This document shows, piece by piece, positions 53,369 to 61,388 of a stretch of DNA of 64,000 nucleotides. Under the pieces are notes generated by a model. That model was given only the letters and a program-made list of their open reading frames with translations. It was not told the DNA's origin and searched no databases. Location: the NCBI RefSeq assembly GCF_018494085.1, contig NZ_JABBFP010000006.1:62001-126000 (forward strand), read 5' to 3'. Made by a program: the position numbers and the translations under genes. This DNA comes from Rosenbergiella collisarenosi (GTDB taxonomy: Bacteria > Pseudomonadota > Gammaproteobacteria > Enterobacterales > Enterobacteriaceae). The first letter of the stretch is position 1, and every line of letters begins with the position of its first letter.

Positions 53369-54724
53369 TTACTTAGCAATATCCTGGGCATCGTGATGGC
53401 TTTCGATTTGAAAGGTCCACTGCTTGCCATAGGGTTGTGCCTGCATAATGGTCCAGCCTGCGGTATTACCCGCTCCGGCATTGTCGCCATCATGAATAAT
53501 CTGTTCGACATCCTGTGCCGTGAGCGTTGTTGAACTCTGATTCCCCCAAGCGCCCCGTAGGTAGTTGATGAGATCAGCCGTCTGCTGTGAACTAAGTCGA
53601 TCTGCGTAGGCCGGCATGCTGACGGTAGAAGGTGCCCAGTTCCCCGCTGGCAGGGTAGCCCCCTCAAGGATAATTTTGACCAAGGAATCCGGCAGCGGCC
53701 CGGTGACGATAGAATTACCCCTAAGCTGCGGGAACATCCGTGGGATCCCTTCGCCTTGTCGACCGTGACAGATGGCACAGTTATCGTCGTAAATGGCCTC
53801 TCCCACAGGGTGAGGGGCCGGGCTCGATTGCGCGACCCTCTCTTCGGGCTGACGTGCTGGAAGCGTTTTTAAGTATTTCGCGATTGCCTGTAAATCGGTA
53901 TCAGTGAGGTATTGTGTACTCCAACTGATCACGTCAGTCATCGGTCCAAAAGAGGCGGTACGGTCTGTGCGACCGGTTTTTAGGTACGCCACTAACTCGT
54001 CCTCAGACCAACTTCCAAGGCCGTTGTAGCGATCCGCGCCAAGGTTAGGCACCGACCAGCCATCAATCACTGTCCCGCCGGCTAACCAATGTTCGCCTTG
54101 CTGTTCACCTAAGGCTTTTTCTTGCATCGCCATACCACGTGGCGTGTGGCAAGAACCGCAGTGTCCCAAGCCCTGCACTAAGTAGCTACCTCGCGCTACT
54201 TGCGGGTCACTATAAGTTTGGGGATCAAAGGGTTTCGCCTCCGGAGCAAATAGACCGCGCCATACTCTTAATGGCCAACGCATTGACAGCGGCCAAGGGA
54301 TCTCCGTCTCTTTATTGACGGTGGGCTCGGCCTCAACCCCTTCCATAAAATAGGTATAAAGCGCTTTGATATCGTCATCGGTAAGACGTGAATAACTGGG
54401 GTAAGGCATTGCCGGGTAGAGTGTTCGACCATCTTTGCGAACCCCCTGACGCAACGCGTTCGCGAACTCTTCGAGGCTATAGCCACCAATCCCCTGTGCG
54501 GGATCAGGCGTAATATTCGTCGAGTATATTACCCCGATGGGTGATTTAATCGCCAAGCCGCCGGTAAAAGGTTTACCCCCTACGGCGGTATGGCAGGCCA
54601 CACAGTCTCCCGCCCGGGCCAAATATTCGCCCTGCTCGACTAAATGTGGGTCACTCTGCGCCCCATAGCTCGCCACACTCAATACCCATAACGCTAAGCC
54701 GCTGAGAAATAGATTTTTTTTCAT
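53369..54724 (-). CDS. Tri-haem cytochrome c subunit of alcohol dehydrogenase (AdhB-like)
   Basis: 451 residues with a signal peptide (cleavage near SYGA) and three c-type haem sites: CVACH (41-45), CGSCH (189-193) and CAICH (316-320), each with downstream Met ligands. This three-haem plan is that of the cytochrome subunit II of acetic-acid-bacterial membrane alcohol dehydrogenases and related gluconate dehydrogenases. It would carry electrons from the quinohaemoprotein to ubiquinone at the periplasmic face. It begins two bases after the dehydrogenase stop. Confidence 0.87.
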   Translation of the reverse strand: MKKNLFLSGLALWVLSVASYGAQSDPHLVEQGEYLARAGDCVACHTAVGGKPFTGGLAIKSPIGVIYSTNITPDPAQGIGGYSLEEFANALRQGVRKDGRTLYPAMPYPSYSRLTDDDIKALYTYFMEGVEAEPTVNKETEIPWPLSMRWPLRVWRGLFAPEAKPFDPQTYSDPQVARGSYLVQGLGHCGSCHTPRGMAMQEKALGEQQGEHWLAGGTVIDGWSVPNLGADRYNGLGSWSEDELVAYLKTGRTDRTASFGPMTDVISWSTQYLTDTDLQAIAKYLKTLPARQPEERVAQSSPAPHPVGEAIYDDNCAICHGRQGEGIPRMFPQLRGNSIVTGPLPDSLVKIILEGATLPAGNWAPSTVSMPAYADRLSSQQTADLINYLRGAWGNQSSTTLTAQDVEQIIHDGDNAGAGNTAGWTIMQAQPYGKQWTFQIESHHDAQDIAK

Positions 54725-54726
54725 GG

Positions 54727-56925
54727 CTATTTCTCCGGCATAAAATTAGGACCGATGATGACTTGTCCGGGGATCTGCTGGGGATTTTTTCGTGCATCGA
54801 CTTCTCTCTGGTAAGTGGCATTCGCGCGTTGGATCAGAAATTGACGGATCGACTCAATTTGCGCCGCAGACATATTTTTCTTGAATCCCACCATACCGTA
54901 AGCGGTCAAGGCACCCTCGCCGACTACTCGATAGAAGGCATCGGCGTTCCGAATCGCACCAGACCAACGAAGATCCGGCAATACACCGCCCGATTCACCG
55001 TTATCCCCATGACACGCGGCACAATAGTCCATGTAATGGCTATATCCACTCTTCGCCTGATCACTCTTAAATCTTTCGGGTGGCCTGACCGGGAGGAATC
55101 CTTTGCTGTTGACGGGTGGCAGGGTTTTATCCCCATCTAAGGAGAAGACGACAATACGCGACTTATTGACGGTCCAGCCTCCCGTTCTTGCCACGCCACC
55201 CATTAGTAGAGGATAAATACCGCCCCAGCCGACCTCGACCGCAACATATTGCTTACCTACTACGGAATAGGTAATCGGCGCAGCCATCACCGCACTTTGT
55301 AATGATGTTTGCCAAAGCTGTTGGCCAGTCGTCGCGTCGTAAGCATTAAAAAGACCATTAGTCAGGCCTTGGAAGACTAAATTCCCGGCGGTGGCGAGCA
55401 CTCCGCCGTTCCAAGGACCTTGATGATTAACGGTGAAAGCAGGGGCTTGCTTAACCGGATCCCACGCAATCAGCCACCCTTTGAGTAACGCGCCAAACTG
55501 ACTCTTCACGTTGGCGTCATCCGGAGCACCGATTTTCGACATATCGAGCCCGAGGTTAAGACCTTGCGGCTTAAGCTTCGCATCCTGACTCGGTACATAA
55601 TTGAAGGGGATCTGTTGGGCGGGGAGGTAGACGTAACCGGTTTTCGGGCTATACGCCATGGGCTGCCAGTTATGCCCGCCTAAATCACCAGGCAAACTAA
55701 ACCAAGGTTTTCCGGTAACCGAGTAAAGGGCATCGGGAACAGTATTCGGTCGGCCGGTTTTCGGGTCGACGCCCTTCGCCCAATTCACCTCGACGTAGTT
55801 TTTAGCCGAAAGAAATTGTCCGGTTTTGGCGTCGAGAATATAGAAAAATCCATTTTTCGGGGCATGCATAATCACATGACGGGGCTTTCCCTCCACAAGA
55901 ATATCCGCGGTCATGATCTGCTGCGTCGAAGTGAAGTCCCACTGATCCTGCGGCGTTTCTTGAAAGTGCCAAACATATTCGCCCGTCTCAGGACGCAGCG
56001 CGAGAATACTGCCAAGAAACAGGTTGTCACCTTTGCCGCCTGAGCGCTGTTGGTAGTTCCAAGGTGAACCATTGCCCACACCGATATACACTAAATCAGT
56101 GACCGGATCGTAGGTAATTGCGTCCCAGACCGTTCCGCCACCTCCCGATTTAACCCAGTTTCCCGGTCCCCAGGTTTTGTACGCTAATTCAGCGAGAGGT
56201 TTATCGGAGATGGCATGATCAGGCTTATTATCGGGTGCCGGGACCGTGAAGAAGCGCCATTTTAATTTTCCCGTCTCTGCATCGAATCCAGAGACAAACC
56301 CTCGCGCACCAAACTCAGCGCCCGCATTGCCAATAATGACTATCCCTTTCGCCACACGCGGCGCACCATCAATAATATAGCTACGCACCTCACCTAACTG
56401 TGCATCGTGCGGAATGGTGTCGGTTTCCCAAACAGACTTGCCCGTTTTCGCATCCAGCGCCACTAAACGTCCATCAAAGGTGCCGAGAATAATTTTCCCA
56501 TTCCAATAAGCGGCTCCGCGATTGACCGTATCACAGCAGCCTTTTACCGCAACATTACCCGGCACTTTAGGATCGTACTGCCAAAGTAGTTGTCCCGAAT
56601 CCGCTTTATAGGCACGGACCTTACTCCAGTTAGTGGTGGCGTAAAGTACGCCATCAACCACTAACGGCGTACCTTCTTGACCTCGGTTGGTATCAAAATC
56701 TTGGTACCACGCAATGTGTAACTGCTTTACGTTTTTATCGTTAATTTGCGTTAAAGGCGAATAACGTTGCTCAGAGTAAGTTCTGCCGTAGGTGAGCCAG
56801 TCCTGGGGCGTTTTATCTGCATTGATAATCGCCGACCCCGTATCTTGTGCATAAACGTTATGAGCCATGCTGGAGCATAATGAGAACAGGACGGCTCCAA
56901 GCGTAGATTTATAGTTATTTTTCAT
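54727..56925 (-). CDS. PQQ- and haem c-dependent alcohol dehydrogenase (quinohaemoprotein)
   Basis: 732 residues with a signal peptide (cleavage near VYA, residue 27). The eight-bladed propeller has tryptophan-docking repeats (DAKTGKSVWETD, DAETGKLKWRFF, DATTGQQLWQTS), the adjacent cysteine pair of GCCDTVNRG that makes the vicinal disulfide over PQQ, and the catalytic Asp in QDQWDFTSTQ. A C-terminal cytochrome c domain has CAACH (about 635-639). It oxidises primary alcohols in the periplasm. PQQ synthesis genes are not in the window. Substrate range cannot be read from sequence. Confidence 0.9.
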   Translation of the reverse strand: MKNNYKSTLGAVLFSLCSSMAHNVYAQDTGSAIINADKTPQDWLTYGRTYSEQRYSPLTQINDKNVKQLHIAWYQDFDTNRGQEGTPLVVDGVLYATTNWSKVRAYKADSGQLLWQYDPKVPGNVAVKGCCDTVNRGAAYWNGKIILGTFDGRLVALDAKTGKSVWETDTIPHDAQLGEVRSYIIDGAPRVAKGIVIIGNAGAEFGARGFVSGFDAETGKLKWRFFTVPAPDNKPDHAISDKPLAELAYKTWGPGNWVKSGGGGTVWDAITYDPVTDLVYIGVGNGSPWNYQQRSGGKGDNLFLGSILALRPETGEYVWHFQETPQDQWDFTSTQQIMTADILVEGKPRHVIMHAPKNGFFYILDAKTGQFLSAKNYVEVNWAKGVDPKTGRPNTVPDALYSVTGKPWFSLPGDLGGHNWQPMAYSPKTGYVYLPAQQIPFNYVPSQDAKLKPQGLNLGLDMSKIGAPDDANVKSQFGALLKGWLIAWDPVKQAPAFTVNHQGPWNGGVLATAGNLVFQGLTNGLFNAYDATTGQQLWQTSLQSAVMAAPITYSVVGKQYVAVEVGWGGIYPLLMGGVARTGGWTVNKSRIVVFSLDGDKTLPPVNSKGFLPVRPPERFKSDQAKSGYSHYMDYCAACHGDNGESGGVLPDLRWSGAIRNADAFYRVVGEGALTAYGMVGFKKNMSAAQIESIRQFLIQRANATYQREVDARKNPQQIPGQVIIGPNFMPEK

Positions 56926-56951
56926 TAGGCATTGCTCCAGTCATTCATCCT

Positions 56952-57827
56952 TTAAAACATCTGCATCAAGCGAAGTTTGATCACGCTTTCCGACTTAAAT
57001 CCGTTTTCAATACTCGCGTCGCGTCCCCAAGTCCCGAGCAGTTGGGTATGGGAAGGGAACATATAGGCTGCCCCGAAGGTATATTTTTTTTCCGCGGGTT
57101 TACCCTGACTGACGCCATTAACCGAGGAGTTTCCTCCCCACTCTTTGGTATAGGAAGTACGCACATCTAACGCGGGGGTGAGTAGGTAACGTAAGTGGAC
57201 CTGCCCTTGATACAAGGTGTTTTGTGCGAGCCGACTCGACTGCACGCCATAGTCGTTGTTATCACCGAATTTGGTCGCATCCAGCCCCATATCGAGGATC
57301 AGCTTATCGTAGAGGGGCCTACTGAACGCCGCTTGTAACGCGTATTTCCAGCGATTTTCCCCCATATTTAGGCTTCCTTCATGACGATAACGACCTGTCG
57401 GCGCATAGAGAAAAGGCGTGACCCCAAAATAGGTTTGCGTCGAAGGGTTGTTATAGAGCCAAACAGTAGAAGCCAAGATTAGATCCCCGACCCCCTGAGT
57501 GCTCCCCATATCATTGCCGCCTAACCGTCCATTTACATGGCCGAAAGGAAGCAAAAATTGGGGGTCGACGGTGAATCCCCCTATTGTGGTGAAGTGGATA
57601 ACACGCAATACGGAAACATCTTGGTTTAATTTTGTGTCATGTTTCGTTGAGTGGCCTTGTGAGACATAATTACCACTGTGGGAATGGGTGTAGTAAAGCA
57701 GCCCAAGATTGGTACCTGCCGGCATTGCCGTATAGTCACCGGCATCGAAATCGATCGCTAAGGCCGTATTACCCCCCCACCAAAGGAGGGAAATCATCAT
57801 TAATTTCTTATAGTTATGCTTTATCAT
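56952..57827 (-). CDS. MetA-pathway phenol-degradation family outer-membrane protein
   Basis: 291 residues with a signal peptide (cleavage near TALA) and an amphipathic beta-strand pattern ending in LMQMF, a terminal Phe typical of outer-membrane barrels. NLGLLYYTHSHSG, GVGDLILASTVWLYNNPSTQTYFGVTPFLYAPTGRY and the spaced aromatic strands match the MetA/phenol_MetA_deg family, found beside genes for aromatic degradation and thought to admit hydrophobic substrates. It is the first gene of the alcohol dehydrogenase operon. Confidence 0.8.
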   Translation of the reverse strand: MIKHNYKKLMMISLLWWGGNTALAIDFDAGDYTAMPAGTNLGLLYYTHSHSGNYVSQGHSTKHDTKLNQDVSVLRVIHFTTIGGFTVDPQFLLPFGHVNGRLGGNDMGSTQGVGDLILASTVWLYNNPSTQTYFGVTPFLYAPTGRYRHEGSLNMGENRWKYALQAAFSRPLYDKLILDMGLDATKFGDNNDYGVQSSRLAQNTLYQGQVHLRYLLTPALDVRTSYTKEWGGNSSVNGVSQGKPAEKKYTFGAAYMFPSHTQLLGTWGRDASIENGFKSESVIKLRLMQMF

Positions 57828-58085
57828 TTGCCCACCCTATGCCAGTATTTTCCTCATTGGTAATCGAATGATCGATAAAGAAAATCTTTATAAAGGATTC
57901 TTTATATCGTTTACCTGAGAAATTCATCCAATGACGATAAGTATTGCGATACCCAACCTATAGGTCAGAAAAAACCTAATAACGATACAACATTTAAATA
58001 AAAAAATTGAAATAGGAATCGCTTTATTAACATTTTCAGCCCGTTTTACACATTAAAAATGATTAATAAACAGAGGCGCGTCACA

Positions 58086-58339
58086 ATGCTGAGCAATGAG
58101 TGGTACAGAGAGTTAAAAAAGAGCACAAAGCAGAGTAAAACTTCGCAAGCGGGAAGATGGCAGCAGAAGATCCGGAGCGATACACTGAGGTTGCGGGAAA
58201 ATGGAAAACGACTATCAAACCATCATTGCGTTCAAGAACGCTTGATAATATCTGTAGATTCATGCGGCCTATTGGAGACAGACCTATAGGTCATATATGG
58301 GTCGTGGGCTTTATAGTAAATTGGTCGCTATCGTTCTAG
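58086..58339 (+). pseudogene. Decayed small gene of unknown function (frameshift and stop)
   Basis: From the ATG at 58086 (AGAGG upstream), the frame reads MLSNEWYRELKK and then loses protein character. If one A is added to the A6 run at 58115-58120, the reading continues EHKAE, a TAA stop (58136-58138, one change from CAA), then NFASGKMAAEDPERYTEV, KWKTTIKPSLRSRTLD and a hydrophobic end, HIWVVGFIVNWSLSF, with TAG at 58337-58339. The joined ~84-residue reading looks like a real protein with a charged body and a C-terminal membrane helix. No family was recognised. An intact remnant could still start at ATG 58157. Confidence 0.5.
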
Positions 58340-58563
58340 TTTGAATGTACACGCTTTATTGATGCGGGATGTCTTTCTAAAGCAGATTTTGGCCGTATGG
58401 GTCGACGAACAAGCTCACCATTGCAGTTCGGGCAAACTCCCTGAAGTTTATGGGTCACGCAACGATGACAGAATGTACATTCAAATGAGCATATATAGGC
58501 CTCTTTTGATTCTGCGGGTAAATCACTATCACAGGATTCGCAGTTAGGTCGAAGAGCCAACAT
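58336..58563 (-). CDS. DUF1272 zinc-ribbon protein
   Basis: 75 residues with eight cysteines in CxxC pairs (CESC, CSFEC-TFCHRC, CPNC). The run PAESKEAYICSFECTFC and the end GVCPNCNGELVRRPIRP are the DUF1272 signature. It probably binds zinc and its role is unknown. CAGGAG precedes the ATG. It overlaps the tail of the decayed + strand gene by four bases. Confidence 0.88.
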   Translation of the reverse strand: MLALRPNCESCDSDLPAESKEAYICSFECTFCHRCVTHKLQGVCPNCNGELVRRPIRPKSALERHPASIKRVHSN

Positions 58564-58639
58564 TTGTATCTCCTGTTAAGGATCAATCACCAATATAAAC
58601 AAGCGTTATCTCGTCATGCACACTATTCAACAACACCCA

Positions 58640-58834
58640 TCAAGCCGCACGAATCGTAAAGGCCGTTCTTAATAACGCTTCGGCTCGTTCGACTTGTCCA
58701 GCGTCAGGAAGATAGTGTATGGCTTGTAATAAGCTTGGAAGGGTAATAGGTTGTTGCTGGGCGAGGAGTTGAAGCACTGTCTGACCAATGATTTCTTCCA
58801 GTAATCCATCATTACTAAAAGTATTAGTATCCAT
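58640..58834 (-). CDS. Small protein resembling the AriR/YcgZ (YmgB) regulator family
   Basis: 64 residues, all predicted helical. EEIIGQTVLQLLAQQQPITLPSLLQAIHYL follows the E..LGQ.V..L......I....LL..IH.L pattern of E. coli AriR/YmgB and YcgZ, small proteins that act on acid resistance, biofilm and the Rcs pathway. The match is by eye and short. It lies 76 bases before the DUF1272 gene on the same strand. It could also be an unrelated small helical protein. Confidence 0.55.
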   Translation of the reverse strand: MDTNTFSNDGLLEEIIGQTVLQLLAQQQPITLPSLLQAIHYLPDAGQVERAEALLRTAFTIRAA

Positions 58835-58976
58835 ATTATAACCCCCGCGAATTCACTATAATTTTTATATCAATAACTGTAGAACAAGCCTCTAATTAAC
58901 TCTAATATTTATGGGTTAAATAAGTTAAAAAGTATTTCCCCTGCATAAATCGAAGAATTGAAATTAACATAAAATT

Positions 58977-58996
58977 CTTATATATCAATATATAAG
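58977..58996 (+). promoter_or_regulatory. AT-rich palindrome upstream of the MocR gene
   Basis: CTTATATAT-CA-ATATATAAG (58977-58996) has perfect nine-base arms, 89 bases before the regulator ATG and in the promoter region shared with the divergent small gene. It could be an operator for the MocR protein. AT-rich palindromes also arise by chance, so the call is weak. Confidence 0.35.
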
Positions 58997-59085
58997 GCTA
59001 TATACATGGCAATTAAATTTTAAGGTTTGCGAAAATATTTAGATAAAATTAAAATTTGCCTCATGAGTTTGATGAGGTCGTTGAT

Positions 59086-60459
59086 ATGTTCACTCTTTTA
59101 AAATCCCATTTAGCACTTCTTCGCCCGAGTGAGCAACCTGATTATATTTTACGCTTTTTAATTTCACAGGTTGAACAAGGACATCTCGCCGCTGGGCATA
59201 AGCTTCCCTCAGTGCGGGAATTATCGTCTCAACTACAAATTAATTATGCCACCGTACAAAAAGCCTATCATCAATGTAAATTGGCAGGCGTTATCACTTC
59301 GCGACCAGGAAAAGGGAGTTTTATTAGCCGCCGCGGTGTGGTTGGAGCGCTACAGAGTCGTCACGACTTAACCTCCATGAATTCGCCGTTGAGCGAGCAC
59401 TCTGAAGAGTTATCGTTAGAATTAAAGCAGCAAGCGCTTTCTTCAATCTATGATTATGATTTTAGGGCTATTTTTCGCTATCAATCAACACTCGATAATC
59501 ACGATATCCGCCAAACTGGTCTAGCGTGGTTGGGTAAAAAGATCCTTCATCCGTCCGTGAATCGTATTTTACCCTGCGCGGGGATTCATGAAGGGTTACT
59601 GGCGCTGTTTGTGTTACTCCAGAAAAAAGGGGCGATTGCCCTCCCTCACTACTTTTATTCCGGTTTGAAGTCGATCATTCAGCTTATGGCGACCCCCTAT
59701 GTCACTATTCCTTGTGATGAAGAGGGCCCATTACCCGATGCCTTAGCGAGACTGTGTAAGGAAAATCAGGTAGGTGCGCTGTATATCAACCCCAATATTA
59801 ATAATCCAACGACCGCCACGCTTTCCATTAATCGTCGTCTTGCGTTAGCTGAGGTCGCAAAATGCCATAACCTGCATATTATCGAAGATGATGCCTATGG
59901 CGCCCTCGCCAGTGAGGGGATAGCGACCTTTAGCCAGATCCTCCCGAGCCATACATGGTATTTACAGGGATTGTCGAAAAGTTTTGCCCCGGGAATGAGA
60001 ATGGCGTGGGTCTATGGCCCATCAGAAGCCGAGACGCATCAACTTTGTCAGGTAATGGGGGCGTTAAAAGTGAGTGATAATCCCCTGACCTACCAGATTG
60101 TCAATAAGTGGGTTACGTCTGGCATCGCCCAGCGTACGGCAGAAGAAACCCTCAAAACCACACGGGTACGAGTGAAGTTATTTCGTCGCCTTTTCCCCGA
60201 TGATCGCTACCAAATTTCTGACGATGGCTTTCATGTCTGGTTTAGTCTAGGCAAGAAGAATGCTTACGAGATTGCTTTCCTGCTGCAACAGGCGGGAGTT
60301 TCCGCAACGCCCTCGAACGAATTTAGTTTTGAAAAAGCAGACGAGAGCTTTTTACGTATCAGTTTAAGCGGTTACGACTCCCTTTCTTCGTTGGAAGTCG
60401 CGCTAAAAAAATTCCGCGATGTGTTGAACACACTCTATTTAAAGCAGACCCAGGTATAA
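59086..60459 (+). CDS. MocR-type regulator (GntR wHTH fused to aminotransferase domain)
   Basis: 457 residues. A GntR winged helix (about 14-80: YILRFLISQVEQGHLAAGHKLPSVRELSSQLQINYATVQKAYHQC) is fused to a fold-type I aminotransferase-like domain with INPNINNPTT, IIEDDAYGAL and the PLP lysine Lys298 in LQGLSKSFAPGMRMAWV. MocR regulators sense PLP or amines rather than catalyse transamination. The ATG at 59086 with GAGG eight bases before is chosen over a TTG at 59056. It is followed by ylaC after ten bases. Its target is unknown. Confidence 0.87.
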   Translation: MFTLLKSHLALLRPSEQPDYILRFLISQVEQGHLAAGHKLPSVRELSSQLQINYATVQKAYHQCKLAGVITSRPGKGSFISRRGVVGALQSRHDLTSMNSPLSEHSEELSLELKQQALSSIYDYDFRAIFRYQSTLDNHDIRQTGLAWLGKKILHPSVNRILPCAGIHEGLLALFVLLQKKGAIALPHYFYSGLKSIIQLMATPYVTIPCDEEGPLPDALARLCKENQVGALYINPNINNPTTATLSINRRLALAEVAKCHNLHIIEDDAYGALASEGIATFSQILPSHTWYLQGLSKSFAPGMRMAWVYGPSEAETHQLCQVMGALKVSDNPLTYQIVNKWVTSGIAQRTAEETLKTTRVRVKLFRRLFPDDRYQISDDGFHVWFSLGKKNAYEIAFLLQQAGVSATPSNEFSFEKADESFLRISLSGYDSLSSLEVALKKFRDVLNTLYLKQTQV

Positions 60460-60469
60460 GGTGGACGAT

Positions 60470-60925
60470 ATGAGCGCAGTACAAGAGATCTTACAACGCG
60501 AACTCACCCGTATTAATCTCGAAGAAAAACGCGATGATAAACTAATTTTCGACCCACGATTTGTGTTCGAGAAAAAAGGGCTTTACGCCATTATGCTCGG
60601 GATGTTTATCCTGACGCTAGGCCTGCTGATCTATTCGGATATTTTTAGTCGTCTCGATGTATGGATATGTGTCGCAATTTTTGTCCTATTAAATGGCTTT
60701 TTCTTTTTCCATATTACCCCTTCCTATCATCTCGATGATATCGATAAAATTGCATGGAAAAATTGTTATACCGGTGAGTGGTATCGAGAAGTCCCGGTAC
60801 GATCCGCCGTTATCGATCAGATCCTGAATTCAGATCAGGTTTCCGATCAAAGTAAGAATGAGATCCATCGTTTACAAGCGTTGGGGGCCGAAATTTTCTT
60901 CCGCGATCTGGCGAAAATGCACTAA
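60470..60925 (+). CDS. ylaC: YlaC family inner-membrane protein
   Basis: 151 residues (E. coli YlaC 156). Two adjacent helices (about 42-60 and 68-84, LYAIMLGMFILTLGLLIY and VWICVAIFVLLNGFFFFHI) are followed by the conserved YHLDDID, CYTGEWYREVPV and VIDQILNSDQVSD segments. The function of YlaC is unknown. The ATG at 60470 has AAGG/GGA upstream. It lies ten bases after the MocR gene, so the two are likely cotranscribed. Confidence 0.85.
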   Translation: MSAVQEILQRELTRINLEEKRDDKLIFDPRFVFEKKGLYAIMLGMFILTLGLLIYSDIFSRLDVWICVAIFVLLNGFFFFHITPSYHLDDIDKIAWKNCYTGEWYREVPVRSAVIDQILNSDQVSDQSKNEIHRLQALGAEIFFRDLAKMH

Positions 60926-61066
60926 TCTCGCGAGTCGGCTCTGCCTCCACGTTGACACACTTCTTGTATTTCGTTACGTCGACAGTGATTACTTTTAAAT
61001 AGCTAATCACTGTTTGACGATCGGCTCGCTTAAGCTTAGTGCCTCAATTCTCTTGGAGGCTTCACC

Positions 61067-61243
61067 ATGAAAATGTCTTACTCCGCACTCCTGCTTATGC
61101 TGCTTTCATTAACTTCTAGCGCTCATCCCGTACCTCTACGACTCCCCCTTTCTCCTTCGCACCAATATCATCCCCATTGTGCAGATACGGCGGAATCACC
61201 CGATGAGTTTATGCGTTCGCCGCTTCGCGCGTTACGGCGCTGA
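61067..61243 (+). CDS. Small secreted peptide, 58 residues
   Basis: GGAGG at 61055-61059 lies seven bases before the ATG, an excellent ribosome site. The product starts MKMSYSALLLMLLSLTSSAH, a signal peptide with likely cleavage after SSA, leaving a mature ~39-residue peptide rich in Pro, His and Ser with one Cys and an Arg-rich end (SPLRALRR). No family was recognised. A hairpin follows at 61255-61284. It precedes an MFS gene on the same strand by 145 bases. Confidence 0.6.
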   Translation: MKMSYSALLLMLLSLTSSAHPVPLRLPLSPSHQYHPHCADTAESPDEFMRSPLRALRR

Positions 61244-61254
61244 TCGCGAAGGGA

Positions 61255-61284
61255 GACTGGGGCAAAGGATAAGTCGCCCCGGTC
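61255..61284 (+). terminator. Hairpin after the small secreted peptide gene
   Basis: GACTGGGGC (61255-61263) pairs with GCCCCGGTC (61276-61284) with a single T-G wobble, 11 bases after the peptide stop. TGAATTCTTCT follows, a weak T-tract. It is a possible terminator. Confidence 0.45.
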
Positions 61285-61388
61285 TGAATTCTTCTGCCGA
61301 CGATGTGCAGAAAACTTTTGAGTAAATTTGTTTTTTTGGCTGAAATAATACGAAAATAATGATCTCACTCGGCCAATAGCTATTCACT

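Noticed and set aside
58115-58138. Programmed ribosomal frameshift on the A6 run.
   Set aside because: The shifted frame meets a TAA within a few codons, so a shift alone would not make a full product; decay is simpler.
57956-58292. ACCTATAGGT occurs twice (57956-57965 and 58282-58291, the second extended to GACCTATAGGTC), upstream of the alcohol dehydrogenase operon; a possible operator pair.
   Set aside because: The second copy lies within the protein-like reading of the decayed small gene, where it encodes R-P-I-G, so the repeat is best explained by chance. No known regulator motif matches.
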